Of a stretch of 64,000 nt of DNA, positions 23,658 through 35,136 are shown in pieces. The first letter of the stretch is position 1; the number at the start of each line of letters is the position of its first letter. The notes beneath the pieces are model-generated. The model searched no databases. It saw nothing but the letters and a program-made list of their open reading frames with translations, and had not been told where the DNA came from. The stretch is from Cryptomeria japonica (taxonomy: Eukaryota; Streptophyta; Pinopsida; Cupressales; Cupressaceae): positions 623,031,883 to 623,095,882 of the forward strand of contig NC_081408.1 in assembly GCF_030272615.1 (NCBI RefSeq), read 5' to 3'. The translations under genes were made by a program, and so were the position numbers.

Positions 23658-24428
23658 TTTTAGGATTCTCACAACTACTGAGAGGGGGGGTGAATCAGTA
23701 TCTAACCAGTATATTAAATTTCTTAACTTAAAACATGTAGAACATATTAGAACTGTGTACCAATAAGCAAGAAGTAATGCAATAAACATAGATAAAAGCA
23801 ACCACATGAAAAACACACCATAACACAAAGATTTAATGAGGAAACCTGGTGTGGGATTTGTGACCCACAATATTCACTTACTGGCCAATAAGAGAATATT
23901 ACTGCTACAAGAGGGGCCTGCACATGCAGGAAGGCCAAGTGCCTAGAGCACACTGCTCAAAATAGAAGTCTCATTGACTTACAAAATGGATTATATAAAT
24001 CCAGTGTCTTGTACTGCTTCAGAATAACATCTATAATGCTAGATCCAGTACCAGTTTCTGCTCTGCTTCTTACATAAACTCTTAACCTATAATTCGCATA
24101 ATAGGTCTACCTAATTACATTCCATATCTCGCTTCTAAATATTATACAATGATCTCTTATATATATGAGTCATTTTACAATGTTTCCAAGTCGGCTTATA
24201 AAGAGTTTACAATAATAAACAAAATATATTACAACAAAAATCATGTCGGCCTTTGTGTCGATATGCTTCCTTTCACTGCCGGTGCCGGTGGTTTGAGTGT
24301 CGGTGTAGAGTTTGTTCTTGTTTGTGCCAGTGGAATGTCTTGCCAGTGTCATAGGATTGTAAGGTTGCCATCAATGAAAAAACCTTCAATCACCTTCAAT
24401 GTCTCATTGGAGTGTGCATATGCCAACA
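23658..24428 (-). repeat. E3 3' LTR
   Basis: Collinear with 29445-30208; the plus-strand end is TATGCCAACA. The initial TG has become TT. The shared GGGGGGGTGAATCAG motif is at about 23683-23698. Confidence 0.9.
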
Positions 24429-24600
24429 ATATCCCCCTTTGGCATTGATGGCAACACTCATGAGAAAATTTCAAAAGTGTATCCAAAACTTGTAATCCAA
24501 AAAATGTTTCCAAAAATGTGTACCAAAAATATATGAGCTCCCCTTGAGTAGGTGAGTCCTTTGCCTGATTATTTTCTCATACCACTACTCCCCCTTTGGC
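24429..24600 (-). promoter_or_regulatory. E3 polypurine tract plus an upstream copy
   Basis: The minus strand reads CCAAAGGGGGATAT next to the LTR (24429-24441), preceded by 'ttgccatcaatg'. A second copy with the same lead lies at 24586-24600, and a weaker one near 24538. Confidence 0.65.
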
Positions 24601-24649
24601 ATCAATGACAAAGGTTGTCAAGGTGTCAATAGAGTTATAGTTTTTTGTC

Positions 24650-27600
24650 TCAACCTTGTAACTGGGTGGTTACAATTTGAAAAATATCCGCCAAAACCAA
24701 ATTTATGCTTTCCATAAACTTCTTACTATCTTTTATTTCTGCCTCAGTTCTTTGTACTGTACCGGTGAGGTGTTGCATATGCTCTACCGGTGTTTTCTAT
24801 CCCTGTACTAATGCCTCAAATATTTCCTTCCTCAAGGATGCTAGATGGTCTAGTCTTGGACTTAGTCTTAGTCTCAGATTCTTAGCCTTGTTTATTATTC
24901 TCTCCTTTTCTCTTTCTAACTTAAGTAATTCTTCCTCAAAACTTGTTATCTTTTGTTCAAAAACTGATAATGCATCAGGTGAGTTAACAAAATTGTCAGC
25001 AAGTTTATTTATTTCTTCTTGTACCTTGCTCATTTTCTTATCTATGTCAACTGTCAAGAAATTTGTCTTGTAGATGTCTCTGTATAGAGTTTTAAATTCC
25101 TTCAATGAGATGCATAGTTCTAGTAGAAGTGTGTCAAATTCCCTAGTACACTTCTTTATTTGATCATCAAAGAATTTTTGTTTTTCAATTTCCAATTTCT
25201 CTTCCAATGCCTCTTCCTTTATTTGCTCAACTATCACTGTGTAGTTAGTAATGTACTTAGACAAAGTGTCAAGTTGGCTCAAAGAATCCTTATTATCTAC
25301 ATTGCAGTTTGGAGCTACCATCTTCAAAATTGGGATTGTGTCATCTATAGCTTTATAGGCTTGTAAACTACAATTAGTTATTTTCTTTAAAGAATCTAAA
25401 ATAACTTGAGTTACATTTATTGATTTGTAACATGCTAAGGAGGAACCAACATTTTGAATTCTACCAATGGAGGAAGTAACCATGCTTGTAGTGACCTCTG
25501 GTAGGTCAGTCTGTGTTTCCATTTCCTTAAGTAATGGTTTTTGTTTCTCTCCTGTTGCTAGTGGCACTGTTTCCATATGAACCTGTTCCTGTTCTGGAGC
25601 CTGTTGCTTTGCTTGTCTCTTTGTTTGTGTCTCTACCTGTTGATCTGTTCCAATCTCTGTCTAAGTCTCTATCTGATTCCCTATGCTATCATCTTCCACT
25701 TTTCCTTCAGTGTTATCAATGTTGTCAGTTACTAGTGGCTCACTAGCCATGTCAATCTTACCGGTTGTGTCTTTATCTACCACAATGTTGACCTTTTGAG
25801 TATCAACATCCACTGTGTAAAGTACCTCAGGATTAGGATTAGTATCCTCTTGTGATACATCCACATTATCATCTATCAGTTTGTCTTCAGTTGTTGTTAC
25901 CGGTGGAGTAATCAGAGGCAGTGGGGATAAGTTATCTTTTATTTTGATGCTAGGAGGTCCACCAACCTTTCCTTTCCCTTTGTCCTTGTCTTTCTGATAT
26001 ACTTTTATTGGTTTAGGATTTATGTACTCTTCCTATTTTTCCTTCTCCACAAGGAATATATCCCATGCATTTTCTGTATCTTTTGTTACCTCATTTACTC
26101 TTCCTGCCATGAGTGCAATATGCTAGTGTGCAGTAGAGAATACTGACTGGTTGGCTTCTGCAATTAAGTCATCTATCTCCTTGGGTGAGTTTACTGGGTA
26201 AACAACAAGTAATTTTTCAATTTTAATTTTCTTATCAAGCTCTACCATAGCTTGTCTTCTTGCTTCCAGTCTCTTGAAAAGTTCATTTGGTAGTTCATCT
26301 ACCACTTGCATTAAGAACTTCTTATAGATATCTAGGTGTGAAATGACACTGTTTTCAACTTGCTCTTTCTCATCTGCTGATAGTGTATCATATAATTTTT
26401 CTATGTTCTCAAGTTTTCCTTCCTCTGTGATTTCATTTAGCAATTCATCAATTGGGGCAATGTTTTGAGAAGTCCTTTTCTTCTTAGGTGTTAGCTTTTT
26501 CTTTGGGGTTGTCTTCTTTACCGGAGACCTCACTGCCTGTTGTTTTTGTCTAGTTCTTCTAGGCGAGGGTGTGGATACCGGTGAAGGATCCCTTTTCCTC
26601 ACAACTCTTTTAAATGTTGCTGGCATGTCATTCTCTGAAGAAGTTGCTACCGGTGATAGGTGAGTTTCAGGCTGTAATGTTACCAACTCATCCTCTGTGA
26701 TATCGGTTTCTTTCAGTACATCTTCTTTGATAGCCTTAGCCTGCCTTGAGCCTTTTCTCACAATTGCTTCAACTTTCTTTACTCTCTTCTTAGATTGAAT
26801 TTGGATTTCAATTGTCTCAGAACTACTGAATACTTCTTCCTTGGGTTCCTTGGGTGCTTCCAGAAGGGCTTTAGCATATGTCTCAATGATGTGGTCATCA
26901 GTCTCATAGCCCATTTCAGTAACCCAAATTGTTCTTGGGATCACTGCTTCCATCCAGATCTCATCCTTATATTTGTTAACAACTATCTATGACAGTCTAA
27001 TTCTTTTGTTCATTATGGCCTTTAGTGCTTGAAAATACTCATTGATATTCTTTTCCTTGTTTTCACCCATGTTGTTGAATAGGTCTAATAACTGTTTCCC
27101 TACCGGTATGTCAAATCCAAGGTTCTTGTTGCCTATACCGGGCACCTATTTGGTTATGTGTAGCATTAAGCATACAAGTAAATTACCAAACCTAAAAGTC
27201 CCTTTCTTATCCTTCTAAATTTTTCCTAAATTATCAATCAACTCATCCTTTAGCCATTCACATACATCAATTTTCACATTATCTTTAACCATATCATGTG
27301 CACTTTTTATGCATAAACTGGAAACTGAGTTAAGTGTTTGCATGAGTTGCTTTGTATCCTAAAATCATGCTAACAAATCTCACATTTATGTTGGTCATAT
27401 CATTAACTGTTAGAGACCTTCTGTCGGATATTCCACCAGTTAAGTTCATTACCAGGTCATTTGAGACCTTCTTTGTCTTGTCTGGTCTGCTACCGGTGGA
27501 GGGTAACCCCGTTACAGCTTTCACAGCTTCCTTTGTAATTTTGTGAACCGAATCTAACCAAAAGAATTCACCATGTACCCTACTCAATACTATCCTAATA

Positions 27601-27932
27601 ACTTCCTTAGGAAAGTTCGGAATGCTAAGGATCTCAGTGAATCCTAGGGTTTCAACAATTTGGTGTTCAGGTTTTACTTTACCAAAATCATCACAGATAC
27701 CAGATTTGTACATGTTTTTTATTTCTTCATCTCCTAGTTCTTCTATGTGGCAATGGATATAAATTCTAGGGTCTTCTGCATAAACAACTCCTTTGGGAAT
27801 TTGGGAGAATGCACCAACATTTTCATCCTTTTTAGCTATCTCGGGAACTAGCTAAAATACGGGCCTAGGGCATTTCATTACCTCGACAACAGTAGAGTTT
27901 TCTATGAATTCAGGTGTAGAGGAGGATGCCAT
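24650..27932 (-). pseudogene. E3 ORF2: conserved protein of unknown function, nearly complete
   Basis: From MASSSTPEF at 27932 to the stop at 24650 there are about 1,094 codons. The N-terminal block has PRIYIHCHIEELGDEEI, SIPNFPKEVIRIVLSRVHGEFFWLDS, HKITKEAVKAVTGLPSTG and SLTVNDMTNINVRFVSMILGYK. The block 26953-26123 has MEAVIPRTIWVTEMGYETDD, a basic Ser/Pro-rich segment (KRDPSPVSTPSPRR, KKTTPKKKLTPKKK) and LDIYKKFLMQVVDELPNEL. An acidic linker then leads to a C-terminal coiled coil (25260-24800) with SLRKEIFEALV and LTGTVQRT. One frameshift near 27340 and a handful of stops are the only damage. The basic segment could be a nuclear localisation or nucleic-acid-binding region. Family unknown to me; homologues are E1, E2 and E4 ORF2. 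Confidence 0.78.
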
Positions 27933-28235
27933 GATTATAAATACCTTTTTCTGCCTTAGGAGGGATGAATGCTGAAATGCTTTGCTTCCTTGCTCGAATT
28001 GCCTTAGCTTTGGAGATTTTGTGCTCTTTGAATGTTTGAATGCTTGGTGAAGTCAAATGGAGCCAAAACCACTAATATATAATGTCAATTCACCAACTAC
28101 CACATTTAATGCATGCCGGTGAAGTATTCACTTAACTTTGTTTGCCGGTATAGAAATAATTTCTATCTTTACCATCAACTGAGGGAATAATAGCATATGT
28201 CTCATTTGATTGCCAAACCCTTAAAGAAACTTTCT

Positions 28236-29373
28236 TCAATTTGATGAAGAGCTTCCTGGTGGTGGAGTACTACTATGTTCTGCCAGTGGAGTGTTGATTG
28301 GTTCTACCGGTGGAGGAGTATTTCCAAGATTATTTAGGTATGACTTTCTAATCCATTATTTTGAGAATTCTTGCTTAACCTCTTCAACTTTTTCTTTTCC
28401 TTTCAAAATAGAACTTTTGTTGTCTTCCGGTGATCCTTTACTTGTGCAAAATTTTGCAATATGCCTAATCTTGTTACATGCATAGCAAGTCACATTATTC
28501 TTCTAAATAGCTTTCCCATAATGTATCCTAGTTTGTGTTCTATATTTCTTAGATAGGTGTCCAAATCTTCCACAAACATAACATCTCACATTCATTCTAC
28601 AATTTTTCAGAGTTATAACCAAATTTGTTGCATTTTGAACATTGACCGATGGGTGTGTTGATATTTTTATAACTTCTAGATCAACATTGATTTTCTCTAT
28701 GACCATACTTATTACAGTTAAAGCATTTTCCATTAAATTTGTAAGCAGTAGGTTGTCTTACCGGTTTACTATGATCCTGTGTGTTTGCAGTACCGAAGCT
28801 TTGTCCTACCTCAAAGCCAATTCCACAAGTGTCACCATTAGGCTTCTGAATCTTCAACAAGTCACCAAGTTCTTCTGAGCTTTTCTTGAATTTTTCTTTA
28901 TGCTGATTTGCAATATCCAGTTCTCTTTCTAAGATCTCTTTTTGTCTCATCAGTTCATTGGAGTCATTTTGTGTATGCATCATATCTGTCTTCAACAAAT
29001 CATTTTCATAGCTAAGTCTTGTGTTCTCATTTGCTACATCACTTAGTCTTTTGGTCAACTCTTCTTCATTCTTCTTCCTATCTTCAATTTCCTTACAGAA
29101 TCTCATGGTCATATCTTGCATCTCATTCCTTGTTGTTATGTTCTCTAACTTTAGCTTGTTTATCATATCATTAAGAGTTTCTTTTTCATCATCCTCAATT
29201 TGCATCTTTTCATAGAGTTCTCTTCTCTTGTTTCTTGCTATGGTAATATTTTCTTGAAGTGCTTGAATAATTTCCTAAGCTGCCTTCAGATCATCTTCAA
29301 GTTTGATATTTTTCAATTTTTCTGTATCAAAATCTGAGAGAGCTGCTTCTAGTTGCTTCATCAGATTTTCCAT
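28236..29373 (-). pseudogene. E3 ORF1: gag-like coiled-coil and zinc-knuckle protein
   Basis: Start ATG 29373 (MENLMKQLEAALSDFDTEK). A coiled coil covers most of 29373-28860, ending SSEELGDLLKIQ and then GIGFEV, the gag spacing motif. Knuckles: CFNCNKYGHRENQC (complete, about 28681-28730), a second one disturbed by a frameshift, CYVCGRFGHLSKKY with the last Cys changed to Tyr, and a CYACNKIRHIAKFC type motif near 28450-28490. A Pro/Ser-rich tail ends at 28236. One stop (near 29276) and small shifts. Expected role: RNA binding and particle assembly, inferred from gag nucleocapsids. Confidence 0.8.
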
Positions 29374-29430
29374 CTCTACCAGTGTCAAGATCTTCCTCAA
29401 GTTGTTAGGCTTCTAAAAATAGAGGACCAG

Positions 29431-29442
29431 GCTCTAATACCA
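29431..29442 (-). other. E3 primer-binding site (tRNA-Met)
   Basis: Minus strand TGGTATTAGAGC, one C-to-T change from TGGTATCAGAGC, two bases from the LTR end. Confidence 0.85.
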
Positions 29443-29444
29443 AT

Positions 29445-30208
29445 TGTTAGGATTCCCACAAATACTAAGAGGGGGGGGTGAATCAGTATCTAACCGGTAT
29501 ATTAAATTTCTTAACTCAAAACATGTAGAACATATTAGAACTGTGTACCGATAAGCAAGAAGTAATGCAATAAATAGAGATAAAAGCAACCACATGAAAA
29601 ACACACCATAACACAAAGATTTAATGAGGAAACCCAGTGTGGGATTTGTGACCCACAATATTCACTTACTGGCCAATAACAGAATATTACTGCTACAAGA
29701 GGGGCCTGCATGTGCAGGAAGGCCAAGTGCCTAGAGCACACTACTCAAAATAGAAGTCTCATTGACTTACAAAATGGATTATATAAATCCAATGTCTTGT
29801 ACTGCTTCAGAATAGCATCTATAATGCCAGATCCAATACTGGTTTCTGCTCTGCTTCTTACATAACCTATAATACGCATTATAGGTCTGCCTAATTACAT
29901 TCCATATCTTGCTTCTAAATATTCTACAATGATCTCTTATATATATGAGTCATTTTACAATGTTGCCAAGTCGGCTTATAAAGATTTTACATTAATAAAA
30001 AAAACATATTACAACAAAAATCATGTCGGCCTCTATGTCAGTATGCTTCCTTTCACTGCTGGTGTCGGTGGTCTAAGTGCCGGTGTAGAGTCTGATCTTG
30101 TTTGTGCCGGTGGAATGTCTTGCTGGTGTCATAGGATTGTAAGGTTGCCATCAATGAGAAAACCTTCAATCACCTTCAATGTCTCATTGGAGTGTGCATA
30201 TGCCAACA
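29445..30208 (-). repeat. E3 5' LTR
   Basis: Starts TGTTAGGATTCCC and ends GCCAACA on the plus strand, pairing with 23658-24428. Confidence 0.9.
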
Positions 30209-30660
30209 GAGTTTTCCTATAATAATTCAGTGAATAGGAGTACCAGAAGAACACCTTTTGAGATAGTTACCAGAGAACACCTTAGAGGTATATCAGAATT
30301 GAGAGATATCAATAATGAAGAAAAGAGGAGTGTAGAAGCATAAGGGTTTGTGGAACATATGGCAACCTTACATATTTAGGTTAAATAGCATTTGGAATAT
30401 ATGAACAACAAGTATAAGGACAAAGCATATGAGAAGAGGAGACATAAAGAATTTAAAGTTGGCGATGAAGTGAAGGTATATCTGAGAAAAGAAATATTTC
30501 TAGTTGGAACCTACAACAAGTTGCAGATGAAGAAGTTTGGACCTTCTAAGATCTTGAGGAAGTTCAGTTCCAGAAATGCATATGAAGTGGAGTTACCAGA
30601 TAGTTTGATTATTTCACCTTCATTTAACATTGCAGATCTACATTAGTATCATGAATCACA
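30209..30660 (+). pseudogene. Gypsy A integrase, C-terminal part
   Basis: Resumes with YNNSVNRSTRRTPFEIV, then EYMNNKYKDKAYEKRRHKEF, KVGDEVKVYLRKE, KKFGPSKILRKFSSRNAYEVELPD and SPSFNIADLH, the classic Gypsy integrase tail. Stops at about 30340 and 30380. It joins the main integrase part at 22931-23657 exactly across E3. Confidence 0.85.
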
Positions 30661-30714
30661 AATCAGTGAAGATAATATTATAGACCTAGAGAAACAGTTA
30701 ACCTAAAAGGAACC

Positions 30715-30880
30715 AGATTAGATTGAAGATATTTTGGACAGTAGGATTGGATGTAGTACTTAGAGAAGTCAGTATAAGGAGTATCTTGTGAATTCGAAGG
30801 ATAGACTAGTTGAAGATATGTCTTGGATTTCTCAGGCAGAGGTGAATTGCCTTGGTTTTCCTCTGACCCCAGCAAAGTGG
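30715..30880 (+). pseudogene. Gypsy A chromodomain
   Basis: Reads QIEDILDSRIGCST with a stop, then SQYKEYLVNSKDRLVEDMSWISQAEV. The order IEDILD..R, YLV..KD and SW matches a chromodomain at the end of integrase, which defines chromoviruses and is thought to guide integration to chromatin with particular histone marks. The usual KW after YLV is NS. A stop at 30760 breaks it. Confidence 0.7.
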
Positions 30881-30911
30881 GGGATGCACTTTTTCAACAA
30901 CCTCAGATGTC

Positions 30912-31682
30912 TAATGCAAGAGCATCCCCGATTCATGGCAATCTTGCATCATCCTAAAATATTTATTTTTCTGTTTATTTTTTGTTTTGCAGTTTCAACA
31001 TTTCTTTTTATATTTCCTTGCGTTGGCTCACTAGATCTTGTAGAGTTGGATTTTTCTTGAGGACATGATCATCTTATTTATTCCTAAATCATGGAGCATT
31101 TGGATAATTTTTGAGCAAGTATCGATTCCAGATCCCGAGAGTTTTCTGACACTAAAACCATTTGGAGATATTTGCATTGGTGATCTACCAGATCCTTTTA
31201 GTACCTTGCAGAGCCCAATTCGTTGATTATGATGTTCCTTGGCATGTATACCTTCCCTTTGATCTGTACTTCATCCTTTGGATTTTCTGGAGGAATCTCT
31301 TTGGCGAAGGTCGACCTGTTGGTTTTACATGTTTGATCTTTCTCTTCAACATTCAATCCCTTTTTGGGCCAATCGGATCTCCTTAGATCATATAAATCAT
31401 TGAAATTCAGCATTAGAAATCAGTCAGGTAGAACATAGAAGATAGATCTGAAGGTTTGAAGGTCTGGATTTGACCAATTCTATAACTGAGCATGTTTGTA
31501 TCAGGCCAGTGAGTCGAATCTTGTAATACAGATGTTACCAATTATCTGTAATCAGTTTTCATGATCTAATTCATTCAGTTCTTCTTTTCCTCCATCATAT
31601 CCTCTTGTTTCCATTGTGTTTACTCTTGATGCCCGGTCTAGATTGATCTCTTTGGCGTCCCTCCTAACTGGTGACTTCACCA
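30912..31682 (+). repeat. Gypsy A 3' LTR
   Basis: Starts TAATGCAAGAGCATCC (TG changed to TA) and ends TTCACCA, pairing with 3132-3895. A polypurine stretch 'aaagtgggggatg' lies about 30 bases upstream, at 30873-30885. Confidence 0.82.
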
Positions 31683-32160
31683 TTTACATACCAGATTAGA
31701 AGGCTTAAAAATTTTAGACATATCTCTAACAGCTTGAGTAGAACTTATCTTAATTATGCAGTCAAAATTAACATGACGCATCCTTCTATGCCACAACCAA
31801 CTTTCATCTATTTGTGCAATCAGACAACTTTTATCACCAACATTCAAGTGAAATATATTACCTTTAGTCTTAATTCCATATGCAATTTCTATATCAGAGG
31901 CATTTAGAATCTTGCATTTACCATTCTTGAATTGAAAATCATATCCCTTGTCAACCATTTGTCCAACACTCAAAAGATTATGCTTTAAACATTTAAAATA
32001 TAAGACATCATCAGTATTATGCTTACCATCAAAGGAAATAGAACCTCTACCACGAATCACACAAGCTTTATCATCTCAAAATATCACTATACCACCATCA
32101 TACCTCTCCATATTCACAAATTTTCTTTTATCACTTATCATATGATGTGAACAACCTCTG
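31683..32160 (-). pseudogene. Copia A protease and GAG-pre-integrase
   Basis: On the minus strand EWVIDRGCSHHM (near 32150) is the Copia protease signature with the usual DSG changed to DRG. Then RGRGSISFDGKHNTDDVLYF, CLKHNLLSVGQMVDKGYDF, SWLWHRRMRHVNFDCIIKIS and SNLVCK follow. The last is the start of the integrase zinc region, cut by Gypsy A at 31682. The frame is open from 32060 to the junction. Confidence 0.85.
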
Positions 32161-33326
32161 TCAATTACCCATTCATATTTCTCTTCAATCTTAGCAACCA
32201 AAGCTTTCCCCTCAACAATGTAGCTTGTAGAATTCACTAGTACCAAATCATCTTCCTTGCTAGCAATAAATACAAATTCATCTTCTGAATTCCCATTCTC
32301 AGATTCTTCATCTATCAGACCTTCATCAGTAGCATAATAACATCTCTTCTGATATATGTACTTCCAATTAGGTTTGTAGGGATTATCATACTTGTCATGC
32401 TTCTAAAATCTACCATGCTTATCATACCTATCATTCCTTTAAAATTTATCATGCTTATCATTTCTTCTAGGACACCTAGAAGCAAAATGTCCTATATTAT
32501 TACCAAAGAAATTGTTTAAAGGCAAGTTCCCATCATACTTACTAGCTCCCTTAGGCAATCTTTGAGTAATAAGTGATTCGATCCCATCCAAATCTCTTTC
32601 CTTTTCTTCCATTTCTCTCATCTCTCTTTCATATATAGAAACCCTCTATGAACTCTCTCTCAGATCATACTTCTACTTCTTGGATACAGTGACTTTAAAT
32701 ATAGTCTTAGATTTACCTTGTGATTCTCCAGATTCACTCAACTTAAAAGCAACAAGCTTGCCAACCAACATGTCTCTTGTCATAATAGTCACAGTTCAGA
32801 TCTCATCAATAGTAGTAACTTTAGATTTGTAAGCAAGAGGTAAAGATCTCAACACTTTAACAACAATCTCATCTTATTCAAGAGTTCCATCGACGCATTT
32901 GATGTTCATAACAAGCTCATTCACTTTAGCCATAAAGGATTATATGTTCTCATCTTCTCCCATCTTCAACATCTCATACTTTCATTTTAAAATTTGTACC
33001 TTAGCAACTTTGACATGTTTATCTCCTTCATACAGGGTCTCTAACTTTTCCCAGATCTCATGTTCAGTTTGGAGATCCATCACATTAGTCATCTTTGAAT
33101 TGGTTAGGGCATTCAGAAATGCTTCCTTAGCTCTTATTTTATGTTCAACGGCCTTGATCTCAGCTGTAGTAACAAGACCATTCTGAGGAACAATGTAGGT
33201 ATTCTTTGTAATCTTCCAATAATCATCTCTAGGAAACTTCAAATGACACTCCATCCAGTCCTTCCATATAGTATAATTATTTCCATCAAATCTCAGACTC
33301 TCTTTCTTGAATACATAGGTTGCCAT
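32161..33326 (-). pseudogene. Copia A gag (decayed)
   Basis: Start MATYVFKKESLRFDGNNYTI at 33326, followed by WKDWMECHLKFPRDDYW, KAFLNALTNSKMTNVMDLQT and EIWEKLETLYEGD, the UBN2-type capsid region of Copia gag. Downstream, NIGHFASRCPRRND (about 32450-32490) is a zinc knuckle whose first two Cys are lost (Asn and Gly). Several stops and shifts. Packages element RNA in the normal protein. Confidence 0.82.
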
Positions 33327-33368
33327 CCTAGATCTCCTCAAGCATCTAAGCTTCTCCTAGAGGATCTA

Positions 33369-33380
33369 GCTCTGATACCA
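33369..33380 (-). other. Copia A primer-binding site (tRNA-Met)
   Basis: Minus strand TGGTATCAGAGC, a perfect match to the initiator tRNA-Met type site, five bases from the LTR boundary at 33386. Confidence 0.9.
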
Positions 33381-33385
33381 ATTGT

Positions 33386-34530
33386 TGACAACAACAATGA
33401 AGGAAAACTAACAAGGGGGGTGAGTCAGTTTTCACCAGATTAAACAAATTAAGTACAATCTCCTATATGATCAACTACAACAAGAATAAAGATAAGCACA
33501 ATAAAAACAACACACATAACACCAAGATTTTGACGTGGAAAAACTAGTTAAGAGAAAAACTATGGTGGGAACCTACCCACAATAAGATGATCCTCTATAG
33601 TAGTATGTGTAAATATTATAATGGGGAATGCACATGCATTCAGGCACACTGCCTAGAGCTCACTACTCAAAATATAATGACCCAGAAGGTTATAACCCCT
33701 AGGGAAGGTTTGCTACCTTACAATAACACCTAGACAACAATCCAGTTTAGATGAACTAAAAGAATAGCATCTCCAAATGCTTGATGACAATTCTGGTTAA
33801 GCACAATTGTCTGTCTTGCAAAAATCTCTTCTCTACATTTCACACCAAAAGATGAATTTTCTTATTTGCACATACTTCACTCTTTGATAATGTAGACACA
33901 ACTACCATACACAAATTACATGAATATAACACCCATTTATACAAATCATCAACCTTGACTACAAGGTTGACTTAACCCTCAAGATCTAATTACAACACTA
34001 CATCACATAATACATATATCAATGATCAGACCAATAAAATGACATACCATGGACCCAAATAAATCCTATCGAGATCATCCGTAACATGGTACACCATAAA
34101 AAATGCTACATAACATAAAAAACATCACCAAACCCATAAGATCTTCAATAAACATGCACAAAAATCAATGTGGACAACCAAAACAAATATGCTATGATTA
34201 GGAAACACCATCAAGCACATTAGAACTATCCACAATAGCTACACCAACACCACTTAATCAAATCTCCATCAATCAACAAACCGATACTCAAGAACACCTA
34301 ACAACAACAACTGGGACTGGAAAGATAACTTGCGGAGCACCAAATCATGAACCATTTAAATTGAAGATACACACAAATATCCCAAACACTCTCTTAAATC
34401 CGCAACCAAGGATATAGTCATACCAGAGCACAACAGATCAACTACCAACTTAACTCACCAGAATACCAAAACACAGGAATATGTTGACATCAATAACAAC
34501 AACATATCCTAGCAGTAGCAATATCCAACA
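33386..34530 (-). repeat. Copia A 5' LTR
   Basis: Plus-strand start TGACAACAAC and end ATCCAACA. Its inner two-thirds pairs with 173-922. Its ends resemble the solo LTR at 44758-46000, including 'tatgttgacatcaa.aacaacaacatatcct'. It carries GGGGGGTGAGTCAG at 33414-33427. Confidence 0.82.
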
Positions 34531-35136
34531 AAAGGGATATCATGAGAGAAAGAGAAAGAGAGAGCCATGAGTACAAACCTAGTAATGTTCTCTTACTATG
34601 AGTCATGAAAATAAAAAATACCAAAATTACAAAGCAAAGGACTGAGTTCACTAGGTAACTTAAGTATCAAGATATACAAGAGAGAGAATTACTGAGCAGA
34701 GTGTATGCTTCCACATTAAATTGATTGTGTATGCCTCATAGAGAAATTTCTTTAAGGTAGGATACACCCCAAAAATGCAAGCGCGTTATCACAATAATAT
34801 GCCCCCCAAGAGAGGGCAAATAAAAGGATAATGATCACAAAGCACAAAGCATGGGGTGGTTTCACTTAACTTTGGGTTTAGAATTCTTTTTATGATAAAT
34901 ACTATATATCATGTATATATGCATAAAATTGTCCTCATCCCTCAAAGAAAGAAAAACCACCATGGAAGAAGTGCATGTGTCTATTCAGTCAACGTAGGAG
35001 AGACCAAAATAGACCTCAATGCTTTGCATCGTCCTCAAGTAAACAACACTAGGAACAACAAATAGAAGAATTGAGACAAATAGAGAAAGATCACAAACAA
35101 GAAAGAGAGGAGAGAGAATCTACAACACAGATGGAG
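34531..35136 (-). other. Gypsy B 3' non-coding region
   Basis: No supportable gene. On the minus strand it contains 'tacttgaggacgatgcaaag' (about 35020-35040), a stretch typical of the post-coding region of plant Gypsy elements, and two G-runs (about 34805-34812 and 34768-34772) that could act as polypurine tracts. A short GA-rich run lies at 34549-34571. Confidence 0.5.

Larger units (their letters stand above)
23658..30208 (-). mobile_element. E3: non-autonomous LTR element with ORF1 and ORF2, minus strand
   Basis: LTRs 29445-30208 (5') and 23658-24428 (3'), primer site 29431-29442, polypurine tract complement 24429-24441, and target duplication GAGTT (23653-23657, 30209-30213). It sits in the Gypsy A integrase gene. 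At 6.55 kb it is the most compact E-family copy, and its two LTRs look very alike by eye, suggesting a recent insertion. It contains only ORF1 and ORF2. Its LTRs and proteins are closest to E1, so E1 and E3 are one subfamily. Confidence 0.9.
3132..31682 (+). mobile_element. Gypsy A: chromovirus Ty3/Gypsy element, plus strand, carrying three nested elements
   Basis: LTRs are 3132-3895 and 30912-31682. Between them gag, protease, RT, RNase H, integrase and a chromodomain appear in Gypsy order, but in four blocks (3896-4201, 11003-11195, 20214-23657, 30209-30911) separated by E1, E2 and E3. At each break the protein resumes at the next residue after allowing for a 5-bp target duplication: GATCT, TAAAG and GAGTT. 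Excluding the insertions, the element is about 6.2 kb, normal for a chromovirus. It lies in Copia A, with flanks TTTAT and TTTAC. Multiple stops and frameshifts show it is dead. Confidence 0.9.
173..34530 (-). mobile_element. Copia A: Ty1/Copia LTR retrotransposon, minus strand, split by Gypsy A
   Basis: Read on the minus strand, the order is 5' LTR (33386-34530), tRNA-Met primer site (33369-33380), gag, protease, GAG-pre-integrase (to 31683), then after the Gypsy A insertion integrase, reverse transcriptase, RNase H and a partial 3' LTR (173 to about 922). That is the Copia order (integrase before RT). Without Gypsy A the element is about 5.8 kb. Gypsy A entered between GAG-pre-integrase and integrase; the reading frame matches across the junction and the flanks TTTAT (3127-3131) and TTTAC (31683-31687) form a near-perfect target duplication. 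All genes are decayed by stops and frameshifts. Confidence 0.85.

Noticed and set aside
33386-34530. Copia A LTR and the solo LTR 44758-46000 as the two LTRs of one element
   Set aside because: Each has its own boundaries; the solo LTR has its own AGGCT duplication and Copia A has its own primer site and 3' LTR remnant.
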